Positions 8,089-17,667 of a stretch of DNA of 64,000 nucleotides are shown piece by piece; position 1 is the first letter of the stretch; each line of letters starts with the position of its first letter. The stretch spans positions 380,506 through 444,505 of the forward strand of contig NZ_LMIB01000012.1 in assembly GCF_001429065.1 (NCBI RefSeq). The letters run 5' to 3'. The stretch comes from Sphingomonas sp. Root710. GTDB taxonomy: Bacteria > Pseudomonadota > Alphaproteobacteria > Sphingomonadales > Sphingomonadaceae. The notes under the pieces were generated by a model. It had not been told where the DNA came from and ran no database searches. It worked only from the letters and a program-made list of their open reading frames with translations. Both the position numbers and the translations under genes were made by a program.

Positions 8089-9183
8089 CTATTCTTCGGT
8101 CCGGATCAGGACGGCTTCGCCGATGAGCAGGAACAGCAGGAAGGGCGCCCAGGCGGCAAGCATCGGCGGATAGGCGCCGAGATTGCCCATCGCGAGCGCG
8201 AAATTGTCGGCGACGAAATAGGCGAAGCCCAGCGCCATGCCGATCACCGCGCGAATGAACAGATGCCCCGACCGGGCCAGGCCGAAGGCGGCTACCCCCG
8301 CCAGCAACGGCATCAGCATCGCCGAAAGCGGCCCCGACAATTTATGCCATAATCCAGCCCGGAGCGGCCCGGTGGGGCGTCCCGCGGCATCGAGATCTTC
8401 GATCGCGCCGCGCAGCTGGAGGATCGAGCGCGAAGCCGGATCGACGCTGGACAGGGTGAAACGGTCGGCGGTGACGCCACGCGCGAAATCGAACCTGGGC
8501 AGCTGGGTGGTCACCCCCCGGGCGACGTCGAATTGCGCCGCATCGGTGATCCGCCAGCCGCCATCGGCCTGAACCGCCCGCGTGCCCTTGACGATCGAAA
8601 TCAGCCGCCCGCCATCGCGATCGTACAGGGTGACGCGGTCGAGCTCGGCGCGCAGCCCGCGCCCGCGCGCCGTGGCGGCGTGGATCAGATCGTCGCCGTC
8701 GCGGACCCACACATTGTTGGCGATGCCGCGGTCGCGCGGGATCGGGCCATAGTCGGCGTTGGACCAGGCCGTCAGCGTCGCGGTCGACCGGGCGACGACG
8801 CGTTCGTTGAACAACAGCGATACCATGGCGATACCCATGCTGGCGACGATCAGCGGCGCAAGGATCTGGTGCGCCGAGATTCCCGCCGCCTTCATCGAGA
8901 TGATCTCGCTGTTCTGGTTGAGGGTGACGAAGGTGATGAGCGTTGCGAGCAACGCCGCGAAGGGCAGGAAGCGGGCGATGATCTGCGGCGTCCGCAGCGT
9001 CACATAGAGCCACAGCTGCGCGTCGCCATTGCCAGGATAGGCCAGGATATCGCCCGATTCGCCCAGCAGGTCGAGCGCCATCAGCACGATCACCAGCGCC
9101 GCCAGCACCGCCGCGAAGCGGACCAGGAACATCCGCGCCATGTAGAAGGTGATCGTCCGCGAGGCGAAGAAGGAGATGTTCAT
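8089..9183 (-). CDS. lptG: LptG-like export permease (YjgP/YjgQ family)
   Basis: 364 residues from ATG 9183; the longer frame upstream runs inside lptF and is not used. There are three N-terminal transmembrane helices, a central periplasmic beta-jellyroll region and three C-terminal helices, the usual LptF/G layout. LptG pairs with LptF and the LptB ATPase to extract lipopolysaccharide from the inner membrane. Its start overlaps the lptF stop (TGATG), showing translational coupling. Some sphingomonads carry glycosphingolipid instead of LPS, so the cargo may differ here. Confidence 0.9.
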   Translation of the reverse strand: MNISFFASRTITFYMARMFLVRFAAVLAALVIVLMALDLLGESGDILAYPGNGDAQLWLYVTLRTPQIIARFLPFAALLATLITFVTLNQNSEIISMKAAGISAHQILAPLIVASMGIAMVSLLFNERVVARSTATLTAWSNADYGPIPRDRGIANNVWVRDGDDLIHAATARGRGLRAELDRVTLYDRDGGRLISIVKGTRAVQADGGWRITDAAQFDVARGVTTQLPRFDFARGVTADRFTLSSVDPASRSILQLRGAIEDLDAAGRPTGPLRAGLWHKLSGPLSAMLMPLLAGVAAFGLARSGHLFIRAVIGMALGFAYFVADNFALAMGNLGAYPPMLAAWAPFLLFLLIGEAVLIRTEE

Positions 9184-10385
9184 CACGCGGCCTCCTTCCG
9201 GCTGAACTTGATCCAGCGGATCACCGCCTTCACCGCCTTGTCGGCGGCGCGCTCGAGCGCCCCGATCGGCTGACCGCCGGGAACATGGGCAATCGTACGG
9301 TACATCCACCACACCAGCGCCGCAAAGCAGAGGAAGGGTATCCACAGCGCCAGGATAGGTTCGATCCTGCCCAATGCGGCGACCGAAGCGGCATATTCGT
9401 TGATCTTGTGCTGGGTGACGATCATGATGATCGACAGGAACACGCCGAGCGCCGAAGAGGACCGCTTGGGGGGTATGGCGAGCGCGAGCGCGAGCATCGG
9501 CAGCAGGAACATCGTCGCCACCTCGACCAGCCGGAAATGGAACTCGGAGCGCAATTCCGAGCGCAGCTTCTCCGGCGTGTTCGGCTTGTGGGCGGTGACA
9601 ACCAGTTCAGGCATCGTCATTTCGAGGTCGCGGCCGCCGCGCTGGCGGAAGGCCTCCATCTTGGGCAGGTCGATCGGCAGGTCATGGCCGACGAACTGGA
9701 GCACACGCGGCTCCTTGAAGCTGGGTGCGTCGTGGACGAGGACGCCATTACGCAGGCGCAGGATGATCGTGTCAGGGTCGTCCGTCGCCAGGAACTGACC
9801 ATGTTCGGCGGTGACCGCGAGGCTCTTGCCTTCGTTAGATTCGGTCATCACGAAGATGCCCGAAAGCTCGCGCCCGCCGTCGCGGCTCGTTTCGACCCGG
9901 ATTGTCATCCGTTTGCCCAGCTTGGTGAACTCGCCGACCTTGATCGATGCGCCAAGCGCGCCCGATCGCAGCTCGAAGCGCAGCCCTTCATAGGCATAGC
10001 GCGAATAAGGCTGGATGAAGCCGACGATGGCGAGATTGAGCAAGGCGAGCGCAATCGCATAATAATAGGGCACGCGGAGCAGCCGCCCGTAGCTCATTCC
10101 CACTGCCCGCAGCACGTCGAGTTCCGACGACAGCGCGAGCTTGCGGAAGGCGAGCAGGCAGCCGAGCATCAGCCCGATCGGGATGCCGAGCGACATATAT
10201 TCCGGAATAAGATTGGCGAGCATGCGCCATACGACGCTGACCGGCCCGCCCTCCGACACGACGAAGTCGAACAGCCGCAGCATCTTGTCGAGGGTGAGGA
10301 GCATCGCCGCGATCACCAGCGTGCCGATAAGGGGCGTGGCGATCAGGCGGGCGACATATCGGTCGGTTAGCGTGTCAAATCTCAA
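9183..10385 (-). CDS. lptF: LptF-like export permease (YjgP/YjgQ family)
   Basis: 400 residues, with the same six-helix and periplasmic-jellyroll layout as LptG. Family-typical ALLAFRKL-like and SELDVLRAVGMSYGRLL segments after the second helix mark the coupling region that contacts the ATPase. The best start is TTG 10385, with GGGGCG 8 nt upstream; no ATG fits. First gene of a two-gene operon with lptG, divergent from the DUF2141/lipid-kinase operon across about 117 bp that must hold both promoters. Confidence 0.88.
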   Translation of the reverse strand: MRFDTLTDRYVARLIATPLIGTLVIAAMLLTLDKMLRLFDFVVSEGGPVSVVWRMLANLIPEYMSLGIPIGLMLGCLLAFRKLALSSELDVLRAVGMSYGRLLRVPYYYAIALALLNLAIVGFIQPYSRYAYEGLRFELRSGALGASIKVGEFTKLGKRMTIRVETSRDGGRELSGIFVMTESNEGKSLAVTAEHGQFLATDDPDTIILRLRNGVLVHDAPSFKEPRVLQFVGHDLPIDLPKMEAFRQRGGRDLEMTMPELVVTAHKPNTPEKLRSELRSEFHFRLVEVATMFLLPMLALALAIPPKRSSSALGVFLSIIMIVTQHKINEYAASVAALGRIEPILALWIPFLCFAALVWWMYRTIAHVPGGQPIGALERAADKAVKAVIRWIKFSRKEAA

Positions 10386-10502
10386 CTTTTCGACGCCCCG
10401 TGACCATGTTCTGGCCGCAATCGCAGCCCAATTTCCGACTCATGGGGCAGTGTACCGGCCATGGGTTCGCGCATGGCTATAGCTTCCAGGAGTAATGAGG
10501 TC

Positions 10503-11021
10503 ATGTCGAAACTTGTGGCAGGGATGGCGGGAATGTTGATCGCGGCGGCAATGCCCGCCAGCGCGCACGCCGCCGTGCTCGGCCCCGACGCGAGCGCCTG
10601 CAAGGGCGACGGCCCGGCGATGCTCGTTCATATCGAGGGTCTGAAGAAGCGCGGCGGAACGCTGCGCGTCCAATCCTATGGCGGCAATCCCAATCGCTAT
10701 TTCGAAAAGGGCGCGTGGCTGCGTCGCGTCGACGTTCCCGTCCCCGCGACGGGCCCGGTCGAGATCTGCGTCGCGGTGCCCGCCGAAGGCACTTATGCGG
10801 TGTCGGTGCGGCACGACGTCGATTCGTCGGGCAAGACCGGCATGAACGATGGCGGCGGGATGTCGGGCAATCCGAAGATGTCGCTGTTCGACGTGATGTT
10901 CAAACGCAAGCCCAGCCCGGACCGGGTGAAGGTTGCGGTGCACGGCGTGGTTCGCGTTCCGGTCACGATGAACTATGTCCAGGGCGGCTCGTTCGGCCCT
11001 ATCGCGATGGCGGCGAGGTAG
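10503..11021 (+). CDS. DUF2141 family secreted protein
   Basis: 172 residues from ATG 10503 (AGGAG and GAGG just upstream; two in-frame ATGs further up lack sites and spoil the signal peptide). A signal peptide ends near ASAHAA. The rest is a small beta-sandwich of the DUF2141 type with GTYAVSVRHDVDSSGKTGMN, resembling the family's D-x-N-x-N loop. Function is unknown. First gene of a probable operon: the lipid kinase ATG comes 3 nt after this stop. Confidence 0.82.
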   Translation: MSKLVAGMAGMLIAAAMPASAHAAVLGPDASACKGDGPAMLVHIEGLKKRGGTLRVQSYGGNPNRYFEKGAWLRRVDVPVPATGPVEICVAVPAEGTYAVSVRHDVDSSGKTGMNDGGGMSGNPKMSLFDVMFKRKPSPDRVKVAVHGVVRVPVTMNYVQGGSFGPIAMAAR

Positions 11022-11024
11022 TCG

Positions 11025-11996
11025 ATGGCCAGCGTCGCGCTCCTCTCCAATCCGCGCTCGACCGGCAATCTGTCGATGTTGCCGCGGATGCGGAGCTATT
11101 GCGCGGCGCATAGCGACGTCTTCCATTATGAGGTGGAGTCGATCGAGCAGATCGGCGAGGCGCTGCGCACCATCGCCCGGGTCAATCCCAAGGTGCTGGT
11201 GGTGAATGGCGGCGACGGCACCGTCCAGGCGGCGCTGACCGAACTCTATCTGGGCGGCCATTTCGACGGATCGCCACCGCCGGTCGCGGTGCTGCCAAAT
11301 GGCAAGACCAATCTGATCGCGCTCGATCTGGGCGCGGTGGGCGATCCAATCGCGGCGCTTGCCAAGGTGATCGAGATCGCGCGCAACGGCGTCGAGGAGC
11401 ATGTCGTCGACCGCGAACTCATCGCGCTGTCGGACGGCACCGATGGCGCGCGTCCGGTGCTGGGGATGTTCCTTGGCGGCGCGGGGCTCGCCGACACGAT
11501 CCTCTATTGCCGCAACAAGATCTATCCGCTCGGCCTGCCCAACGGGATCAGCCATGTGCTCACCGCCATCGCGGTGCTCGCGACACTGATCCTTGGCATC
11601 CGCACCGCCTTCCTGCCCCCCGCCGCGACTCCACTGAAGGTGTCGATGATGCGCCAGGGCCAGTTGCACGGCCGCTTCTCGCTGCTGATCGTCACCACGC
11701 TGCATAAGCTGCTTCTGGGCAGCAGCACCGGCGGCGCGGCCTCGGCGGGCCCGTTGCAGATGATGGTCGTCGAACAGCGTCCGCTGCCGCTGCTGCGCGC
11801 GCTCTTCGCGGGCATCTTCGGACGGGTCGGCCGCAACCAGATGGACGGCGTTCATTTCGAGCGCGGCGACGAGATCCGCATCGAAGGCGAGCGTTCGAGC
11901 GTGGTGCTCGACGGCGAAATCTTCCAGGCGGACGCCGGCCGACCGATCATCCTCAAGACCACCCCGCCGGTCCCCTTCCTGCGCCTCGCCGCTTAA
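11025..11996 (+). CDS. Diacylglycerol-kinase-family lipid kinase, candidate ceramide/long-chain-base kinase
   Basis: 323 residues. The ATP-site motif NGGDGT is at 61-66 and the family's late DGE is near residue 307, so the catalytic domain looks complete. The second nucleotide motif, normally G-T-x-N-D, reads PNGKTNLIA (91-99), lacking the usual Asp, which suggests a divergent subgroup. DAGK-family enzymes phosphorylate diacylglycerol, sphingoid bases or ceramide; Caulobacter CpgB, a ceramide kinase, belongs to this broad family. Ceramide as substrate is inferred from the neighbourhood. It is tightly spaced between DUF2141 and the nucleotidyltransferase gene. Confidence 0.85.
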   Translation: MASVALLSNPRSTGNLSMLPRMRSYCAAHSDVFHYEVESIEQIGEALRTIARVNPKVLVVNGGDGTVQAALTELYLGGHFDGSPPPVAVLPNGKTNLIALDLGAVGDPIAALAKVIEIARNGVEEHVVDRELIALSDGTDGARPVLGMFLGGAGLADTILYCRNKIYPLGLPNGISHVLTAIAVLATLILGIRTAFLPPAATPLKVSMMRQGQLHGRFSLLIVTTLHKLLLGSSTGGAASAGPLQMMVVEQRPLPLLRALFAGIFGRVGRNQMDGVHFERGDEIRIEGERSSVVLDGEIFQADAGRPIILKTTPPVPFLRLAA

Positions 11997-12004
11997 GGCC
12001 GTTC

Positions 12005-12928
12005 ATGGCGCTCGAAACGCTGGTCGCGGCCGAACTGGCCGAATCCGTCGATCCACGCGTCACCGCCATGGCCACAGCCTTGGCCGCGCGCTACGGGCGG
12101 GCTTCGCGGTCGGTACTGTTCTACGGCTCCTGCCTGCGCGAGGCCAATCTCGACGGGCTGATGCTCGATTTCTATCTGATCGTCTCGGACTATGCCGAAG
12201 CCTTCGGCAAGGGCTGGCTGGCTTTCGCCAACCGGCTCATCCCGCCGAACGTTTTCCCGTTCGAGCATGACGGGCTGATCGCGAAATATGCGGTGCTGAG
12301 CGAAGCCGACTTCACCCGCCTCGCCTCCTCCTCGACGCGCAACGTGTCGGTCTGGGCCCGCTTCGCCCAGCCATCACGCCTCGTCTGGGCGGCCGACGAC
12401 GGCGCGCGGGCGCATGGCGTCGCCGCCATCGCCGGGGCCGCTCCCGCACTGCTCGCCGCCGCGCGGCCGATGCTCGCCGATACGGTGACGCTCGACGAAC
12501 TGTGGGGCCAAGCCTTCAACCTCACCTATGCTGCCGAACTGCGCGCCGAGCGCAAGGGCCGGGCGACCTCGGTCGTCGCCGCCGATCCCGTCCGCTACCG
12601 CTGCTTCACTGCGCCGGCCCTCGCCGCCGCGGGCCTCCCCGCGACGATCACGGGGGATCGCATCGCTTTCGAGGAGGCGTTGACCGCGGCTGAGCGGCGC
12701 GCCGGAGCAGCCCTGTGGGTGCGCCGCCGCCGCGAGGGCAAGGCGCTGACCATCGTCCGGCTCGCCAAGGCGAGCACCACCTATGCCGGGGGGATCGATT
12801 ATCTCGCCTGGAAGATCAACCGCCACGCCGGAGCCGCGATCGAGATTCGCCCCTGGCAGCGCCGCTGGCCGATCCTCGGGGCGATCAGCCTGCTGCCCCG
12901 CCTGATCCTGCGCGGCGCGGTGCGCTGA
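12005..12928 (+). CDS. Tam41/Mmp37-like lipid nucleotidyltransferase (candidate CDP-lipid synthase)
   Basis: 307 residues. Residues 39-60 give FYGS...LMLDFYLIV and 93-99 give AKYAVLS, matching the order and spacing of the Tam41 signature (YGSG, M-x-D-F-x-F-x-V, K-Y-G). Tam41 makes CDP-diacylglycerol from phosphatidic acid and CTP in mitochondria. Here the gene follows the lipid kinase by 8 nt, so the pair could phosphorylate a lipid and then activate it with CTP. Fold assignment is by motif only; the substrate (phosphatidate or ceramide-1-phosphate) is open. Confidence 0.7.
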   Translation: MALETLVAAELAESVDPRVTAMATALAARYGRASRSVLFYGSCLREANLDGLMLDFYLIVSDYAEAFGKGWLAFANRLIPPNVFPFEHDGLIAKYAVLSEADFTRLASSSTRNVSVWARFAQPSRLVWAADDGARAHGVAAIAGAAPALLAAARPMLADTVTLDELWGQAFNLTYAAELRAERKGRATSVVAADPVRYRCFTAPALAAAGLPATITGDRIAFEEALTAAERRAGAALWVRRRREGKALTIVRLAKASTTYAGGIDYLAWKINRHAGAAIEIRPWQRRWPILGAISLLPRLILRGAVR

Positions 12929-12970
12929 ACGCGCGCTTGCGCGGAAACTCTCGCGGATTATCTTACGATC

Positions 12971-13276
12971 ATGGTCTGGGATCTGCGCGGCGCGCTGCTC
13001 AAGAAGCAGGAAGTGGAGACCGCCCGCCTCGCCGACTTCGACTTTCGCCTGCGCGCCCGGACGATGCGGCTGCTCGCTCCGATCGTCGGCGTCGATGCGG
13101 TCTGGCTGGTCGGCCTGATCGCGGAAAGCGACGACGCTTCGATCCTGGCCCGGCTGGCGGAAAGCCTCCGCATCCCATCCGCCGACCTGGCCCGCCATCA
13201 TGCGGCATGCAATGTGCAAGCGCGGGCCGAGCTGGTCGACGAAATAGGCGATCCGACTCCGCATCGGCTGGCATAG
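12971..13276 (+). CDS. Small uncharacterised protein in the lipid-kinase operon
   Basis: 101 residues, starting 42 nt after the nucleotidyltransferase gene on the same strand. The sequence is charged and predicted mostly helical (RLADFDFRLRARTMRLLA, then a V-x-x-L-x-x-L-I-A-E segment), with no cysteines except one near the C-terminus and no membrane span. Codon use fits its neighbours, which supports a real gene. I do not recognise the family; its position suggests an accessory role in the same lipid pathway. Confidence 0.65.
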   Translation: MVWDLRGALLKKQEVETARLADFDFRLRARTMRLLAPIVGVDAVWLVGLIAESDDASILARLAESLRIPSADLARHHAACNVQARAELVDEIGDPTPHRLA

Positions 13277-13440
13277 CCGACCATCTTTCTCCTACCCGAA
13301 CGGCGCCTTCGGCAACGGTTCGTCGCACGTGATGACCCAATTACCGGCTCGGCCCACGGCCTGCGGGGCCATGTTCATCTGCCAGACAGGTCGATCTGAA
13401 CACGCAGGATTTGCTGGGGGTAGGATAGAGGAGTCGCGAT

Positions 13441-14298
13441 ATGCGTGTCATTTCCCAAACATCGGGCGTTTGTATCGTGCTTGCCGCGTTGGCGGCATCG
13501 GGCAGCGTGTCTGCACAGGAGCAAGTTTCGGATCCAAGCATCCTGGTGAACGCGCCGGTGATGGCCAAGGGGCCGGAGATCAAGGGCGTCATCTCGGCCC
13601 GCAAGGACGACAAGATCAAGGTCACCGCACCCGACGGCAGCAGCACCATCATCGCCGTCAACGACGCCACCCGGATCAAGACTGGGGGCGGCCTGTTCGG
13701 CGGTCGCAGCAAGCAGGGTACGGCAGCGCTGCTCAACGGACTCCCCGTCACCATCAAGACGCTGCAGGCGGCCGATGGGCAGTCGACCGAGCTGGTGGCG
13801 AGCCAGGTCACTTTCCGGAATGCGGATCTGAAGACCGCAACGATGATCCGCAACGCCACCGACCAGCGTTTCGAGGAGCAGACCGCGGCCACCGAGTCGC
13901 TGCGTGGCCGTCTGGGCGATATCGACAAATATAATCTGAAAGGCACGACGAACGTGCATTTCGACACCGGCAAGACCGAATTGTCCGCCGAGGACAAGGC
14001 GCAGCTCTGCTCGACGGCGGCCTCGGCCGAAGCGATGGACAACGCCCTGCTGCTGGTCGTCGGCTATACCGATTCGACGGGAAGCGATGATTTCAACCAG
14101 CAGCTCAGCGAGAAGCGCGCCAGCCGCGTCATCAACTATCTCCAGCAGCAGTGCGGATGGAAACCCTATCGCATGCTGACGCCGACGGGGATGGCCGAGG
14201 CCGATCCGGCCGCCAGCAACGACACCGATGAAGGCAAGGCACAGAACCGTCGCGTGGCGGTGAACGTCATGGTCAGCAAGAGCGTCGACAATATGTGA
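13441..14298 (+). CDS. OmpA-family protein with N-terminal repeat-like domain
   Basis: 285 residues. A signal peptide ends near VSAQEQ. Residues about 35-165 form an unrecognised, beta-rich region, and the C-terminal ~110 residues are an OmpA peptidoglycan-binding domain (VHFDTGKTEL, GYTDSTGSDDFNQQLSEKRA, NRRV). It likely sits in the periplasm or outer membrane and binds diaminopimelate in peptidoglycan. ATG 13441 has GAGGAG upstream. Monocistronic, ended by a strong hairpin. Confidence 0.88.
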   Translation: MRVISQTSGVCIVLAALAASGSVSAQEQVSDPSILVNAPVMAKGPEIKGVISARKDDKIKVTAPDGSSTIIAVNDATRIKTGGGLFGGRSKQGTAALLNGLPVTIKTLQAADGQSTELVASQVTFRNADLKTATMIRNATDQRFEEQTAATESLRGRLGDIDKYNLKGTTNVHFDTGKTELSAEDKAQLCSTAASAEAMDNALLLVVGYTDSTGSDDFNQQLSEKRASRVINYLQQQCGWKPYRMLTPTGMAEADPAASNDTDEGKAQNRRVAVNVMVSKSVDNM

Positions 14299-14305
14299 TG
14301 TGCGC

Positions 14306-14343
14306 GGGCCGGGCGGGGAGTGTCCACGCCCGGCCCGGCTTTA
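14306..14343 (+). terminator. Terminator hairpin after the OmpA-family gene
   Basis: Perfect 10-bp GC stem GGGCCGGGCG (14306-14315) / CGCCCGGCCC (14327-14336) followed by a short T run at 14340-14342; the weak U-tract makes efficiency uncertain. Confidence 0.65.
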
Positions 14344-14394
14344 ATCGCACCGCGCGCGCAGCCCCTTCCGGAACAAAGCTTTTCGCGCCCGCGA

Positions 14395-16380
14395 TCACGC
14401 GGCCTGCGAGGCAGTAGGATTGCCCCGGCGATCGATCGCATGGGTGATGGCGTTACCCAGGCCCGCGATGGTGAAGGGCTTGCGCAGCACCTCATGACCA
14501 GTGAAGTCTTCGGTCTGCCCCGCCTCGCCGACATAGCCGGTGACGAACAGCACCGCGATATGCGGGTAGTCGCGGCTGATCCGGCTGACCAGTTCGGGAC
14601 CTGTCATCCCCGGCATCATCACGTCGGTCAGCATCAGGTCGAAGCCCGATCCGGTCGCCAATATCTCGAGCGCCTCGTCACCCGAGGCGCAGGCGCGGAC
14701 GCTGTGTCCGAGTTCGACAAGCCCGGCGCGGGTTGAGGCCTGCACGCGCGGATCGTCCTCCACCAGCAGGATCGACAGCGGACCGAATTGCGGCTTGATG
14801 ATCGTCGCGCCTTCCTGCGCCGGCCGCTCGCCCGCCGCCCCGTGGTAGCGCGGCAGGAACAGCGAGATGGTGGTGCCCTGGCCCACCGTCGAAGCGACGC
14901 GGACATCGCCGTGCGACTGACGGACGAACCCGAAGATCTGGCTGAGCCCGAGACCAGTGCCCTTGCCGACAGGCTTGGTGGTGAAGAAGGGTTCGAAGGC
15001 CCGCTCGATCACTTGCGGCGGCATACCGCAGCCGGTGTCGGCGACATCGATCCGGACATAATCGCCCGGCGCAAGCCCGCCCGGATCGTCTGTCCCGATC
15101 GCCACATCCTCTGCTGAGATGTCGAGCCGCCCGGCGCCCTCCATCGCGTCCCGCGCATTGACCGCAAGGTTTAGAATGGCGTTTTCGAGCTGATGCGCGT
15201 CGGCCCAGATCGGCCAGCGCGCCCGGCCGACGTCCACCCGGACCGTGATCCTCTCCCCCAGCGTACGATCGAGCAGGACGTTCATGCCGGTGACCAGCTT
15301 CGACGGCTGAACTGCATCGGGCAGCAGCGGTTCGGCGCGCGCGAAGGACAGCAGACGCCGCGTCAGTGCGGCGGCGCGGTCCGCTCCTTCCATCGCACCG
15401 TCGAGATAGGTGCTGACGTCGCCCGATCGTTGCGCCAGCTTGCGCCGCGCCAGATCGAGCCCGCCGACGACGACCGCGAGCATATTGTTGAAGTCATGCG
15501 CAATGCCGCCGGTCAGCTTGCCGACCGCTTCCATCTTCTGCGCCTGGGCCAGTTGCGCCTCGGCTCGCGCGCGAGTCTCGGTTTCCTCGCGCAGCTTCTC
15601 GTTGGCGCTGCTCAGTTCGCGCGTGCGCGCGGCGACTGCGGCTTCGAGCTGCGCGGCGCGATCGCCCTCCTCCTCGGCCATCTGGTCGGCGCTGGCGCGT
15701 TGCACCGCCTCCGACGCGGCAAGCCAGCCGAGCAATATGGCGAGCCCGGTGAGCACGATACCGAGCACCGACAACAAAGTGGTGAAACGCTTGGCGCGAT
15801 CAGCCGACGCGATCGTCGCCTCGGCGCGCTGTCCCAGCCGCTGGCGTTCGTTGGCGCTGATATGTTCGAGCACCCGGTCGATCGCCGCGACGTTCGGCGA
15901 TTCCGCGGCGCGGTTGTACATGCCGATAGCATACCAGCCCTTGCCGACATTGGCGAAAGCCGCCGCTGCCGCCAGCTCCTTTTCGCGGGCAGCGAGCAGG
16001 TTGCGGAGTTCAACGACCAGCGGCCCCTGAACCTTCCGGCGGCCGACCAGCTTCTCCAGGGCGCGCAGATGCGTCGCCGCACGCCGCCACTCGTCATAAT
16101 AAACCGTGCCGGTACGGCGGTCGGCATTGACAACATAGCGGCCAAGCGCCGCTTCCGATCGTGCCAGCGAGGCGTCGAGCGAGCGGGTCAGCATCATGAT
16201 GTCGTAACTGCGCTGCTCCTGCGCCAGCGCCGCATCGCGCGCATCGTTGGTACGGGCGACCATCATGACGACGACGATCAACAGGCCTAGCGCGGTCAAT
16301 GCCAATAAGCTGGCCGCCACCACCCGCCCGGAGGCAGGAGACAACCCCCGCTTCAAGGTCTCGGGAGAGAATGTCGCCAT
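14395..16380 (-). CDS. Hybrid sensor histidine kinase / response regulator with CHASE3-like sensor
   Basis: 661 residues. Two transmembrane helices (about 19-43 and 198-222) enclose a helical periplasmic domain of CHASE3 type. Then come a coiled coil, the phospho-acceptor His in [11 protein letters not shown] (about residue 298), the ATPase lid ([26 protein letters not shown]) and a C-terminal receiver with the Asp in [10 protein letters not shown]. It senses an envelope signal; no separate output regulator is encoded nearby, so phosphorelay to a distant partner is likely. The minus-strand orientation and gap leave it monocistronic. Confidence 0.92.
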   Translation of the reverse strand: MATFSPETLKRGLSPASGRVVAASLLALTALGLLIVVVMMVARTNDARDAALAQEQRSYDIMMLTRSLDASLARSEAALGRYVVNADRRTGTVYYDEWRRAATHLRALEKLVGRRKVQGPLVVELRNLLAAREKELAAAAAFANVGKGWYAIGMYNRAAESPNVAAIDRVLEHISANERQRLGQRAEATIASADRAKRFTTLLSVLGIVLTGLAILLGWLAASEAVQRASADQMAEEEGDRAAQLEAAVAARTRELSSANEKLREETETRARAEAQLAQAQKMEAVGKLTGGIAHDFNNMLAVVVGGLDLARRKLAQRSGDVSTYLDGAMEGADRAAALTRRLLSFARAEPLLPDAVQPSKLVTGMNVLLDRTLGERITVRVDVGRARWPIWADAHQLENAILNLAVNARDAMEGAGRLDISAEDVAIGTDDPGGLAPGDYVRIDVADTGCGMPPQVIERAFEPFFTTKPVGKGTGLGLSQIFGFVRQSHGDVRVASTVGQGTTISLFLPRYHGAAGERPAQEGATIIKPQFGPLSILLVEDDPRVQASTRAGLVELGHSVRACASGDEALEILATGSGFDLMLTDVMMPGMTGPELVSRISRDYPHIAVLFVTGYVGEAGQTEDFTGHEVLRKPFTIAGLGNAITHAIDRRGNPTASQAA

Positions 16381-16459
16381 TGGCGCTTTGTACCGTAGCC
16401 GGAGCGACGGGCAAAGCCACCAATGCGACGAAGCGTGCGGCTTTATAGCCCGTATCGGA

Positions 16460-17662
16460 TCAGGCGATCACACCCGTAGCCCGGCCCGCGCGCTCAAACA
16501 TGCCGAGGATCTCGTCGACCTGCTCGTCGCTATGTTCGGCACAGAGCGAGCAGCGCAGCAAGAACATACCCGCCGGCGTGGCGGGCGGGCGCGCCGTGTT
16601 AACGTAAAGGCCAGCCTCGAGCAGCCCCTGCCACAGCGCCACCGCCTGAGCCATGTCGGTGAGGATCACAGCGATGATCGCCGACTGGGCGGTCTCGGTG
16701 CCGAGCTTGTAGCCCATGTCGCGCAGGCCCTGGTGCAGGCGGCGCGAATTCTTCCAGAGATGCGCACGCTTGTCGCCGGCATGCATCAGCTTGCGGATCG
16801 AGGCCGCGGCGGTGGCGACGACCGACGGCGGCAGCGACGCGGTAAACACATAGGGACGGCAGACGAGGCGCAGCACCTCGAACTTCGGATGGTTCGACAC
16901 GCAGAAGCCGCCGACCGTGCCGACCGACTTGGAGAAGGTGCCAACGACGAAATCGATGTCGTCGGAGACGCCCGCTTCCTCGAACACGCCACGGCCATGT
17001 TCGCCGAAGAAGCCCATGCCATGCGCTTCATCGCACAGGATCATCGCGCCATGCTTCTTCGAAACGGCAACCATCTCCTTGAGCGGTGCGATATCGCCCA
17101 TCATCGAATAGACGCCTTCGAGGACGACGAGCTTGCCTGCCTCGGCCGGCAGGCGACCCAGTCGCTTGTCGAGATCCTCGACCGAATTGTGCCGGAAGCG
17201 GACCACCTCGGCATTGCCCAGCGAGCAGCCGTCGTAGATCGAGGCATGGCTGTCGGCATCTAGTATGATGTAATCGCCCTTGCCCGCGATCGTGGAGATC
17301 ATGCCGAGATTGGCCTGATATCCCGTCGAAAAGACGATCGCATGCTCGGTGCCGTAGAACTCCTTCAGCGCTTCTTCGCACTCCTTGTGGCCCTGATAGG
17401 TGCCGTTGAGAACGCGGCTGCCGGTGGTGCCGGAACCGAAGGCGTCGAGCGCGGCCTTGCCAGCGGCGATCACGTCCGCGTCGAAGGTCATGCCCATATA
17501 GTTGTAGGTGCCGAGCAATATCGTGCGCTTGCCGTTGATCAGCGCTTCGGTGGGCGACAGCACTTTGTCCATCACGATGCCGTAGGGATCGCGCACGCCT
17601 GTCGCGAGCAGCGCCTCGCGCTCGTTGATCAGCGGATCGAATTTCGAAAACAGATCCTTCAC
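16460..17662 (-). CDS. spt: Serine palmitoyltransferase
   Basis: 400 residues from GTG 17662 (the longer frame overlaps the ACP gene and is rejected). It is an alpha-oxoamine synthase: DSHASIYDG with the cofactor-stacking H139, DEAHGMGFFG (D211, H214), and the PLP lysine K245 in GTFSKSVGT. It condenses serine with a long-chain acyl thioester to give 3-oxo-sphinganine, the first step of sphingolipid synthesis, in the cytoplasm. It starts 5 nt after the ACP stop, so the two are coupled; the same arrangement is known in Sphingomonas wittichii. Confidence 0.95.
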   Translation of the reverse strand: MKDLFSKFDPLINEREALLATGVRDPYGIVMDKVLSPTEALINGKRTILLGTYNYMGMTFDADVIAAGKAALDAFGSGTTGSRVLNGTYQGHKECEEALKEFYGTEHAIVFSTGYQANLGMISTIAGKGDYIILDADSHASIYDGCSLGNAEVVRFRHNSVEDLDKRLGRLPAEAGKLVVLEGVYSMMGDIAPLKEMVAVSKKHGAMILCDEAHGMGFFGEHGRGVFEEAGVSDDIDFVVGTFSKSVGTVGGFCVSNHPKFEVLRLVCRPYVFTASLPPSVVATAAASIRKLMHAGDKRAHLWKNSRRLHQGLRDMGYKLGTETAQSAIIAVILTDMAQAVALWQGLLEAGLYVNTARPPATPAGMFLLRCSLCAEHSDEQVDEILGMFERAGRATGVIA

Positions 17663-17667
17663 CGGAT

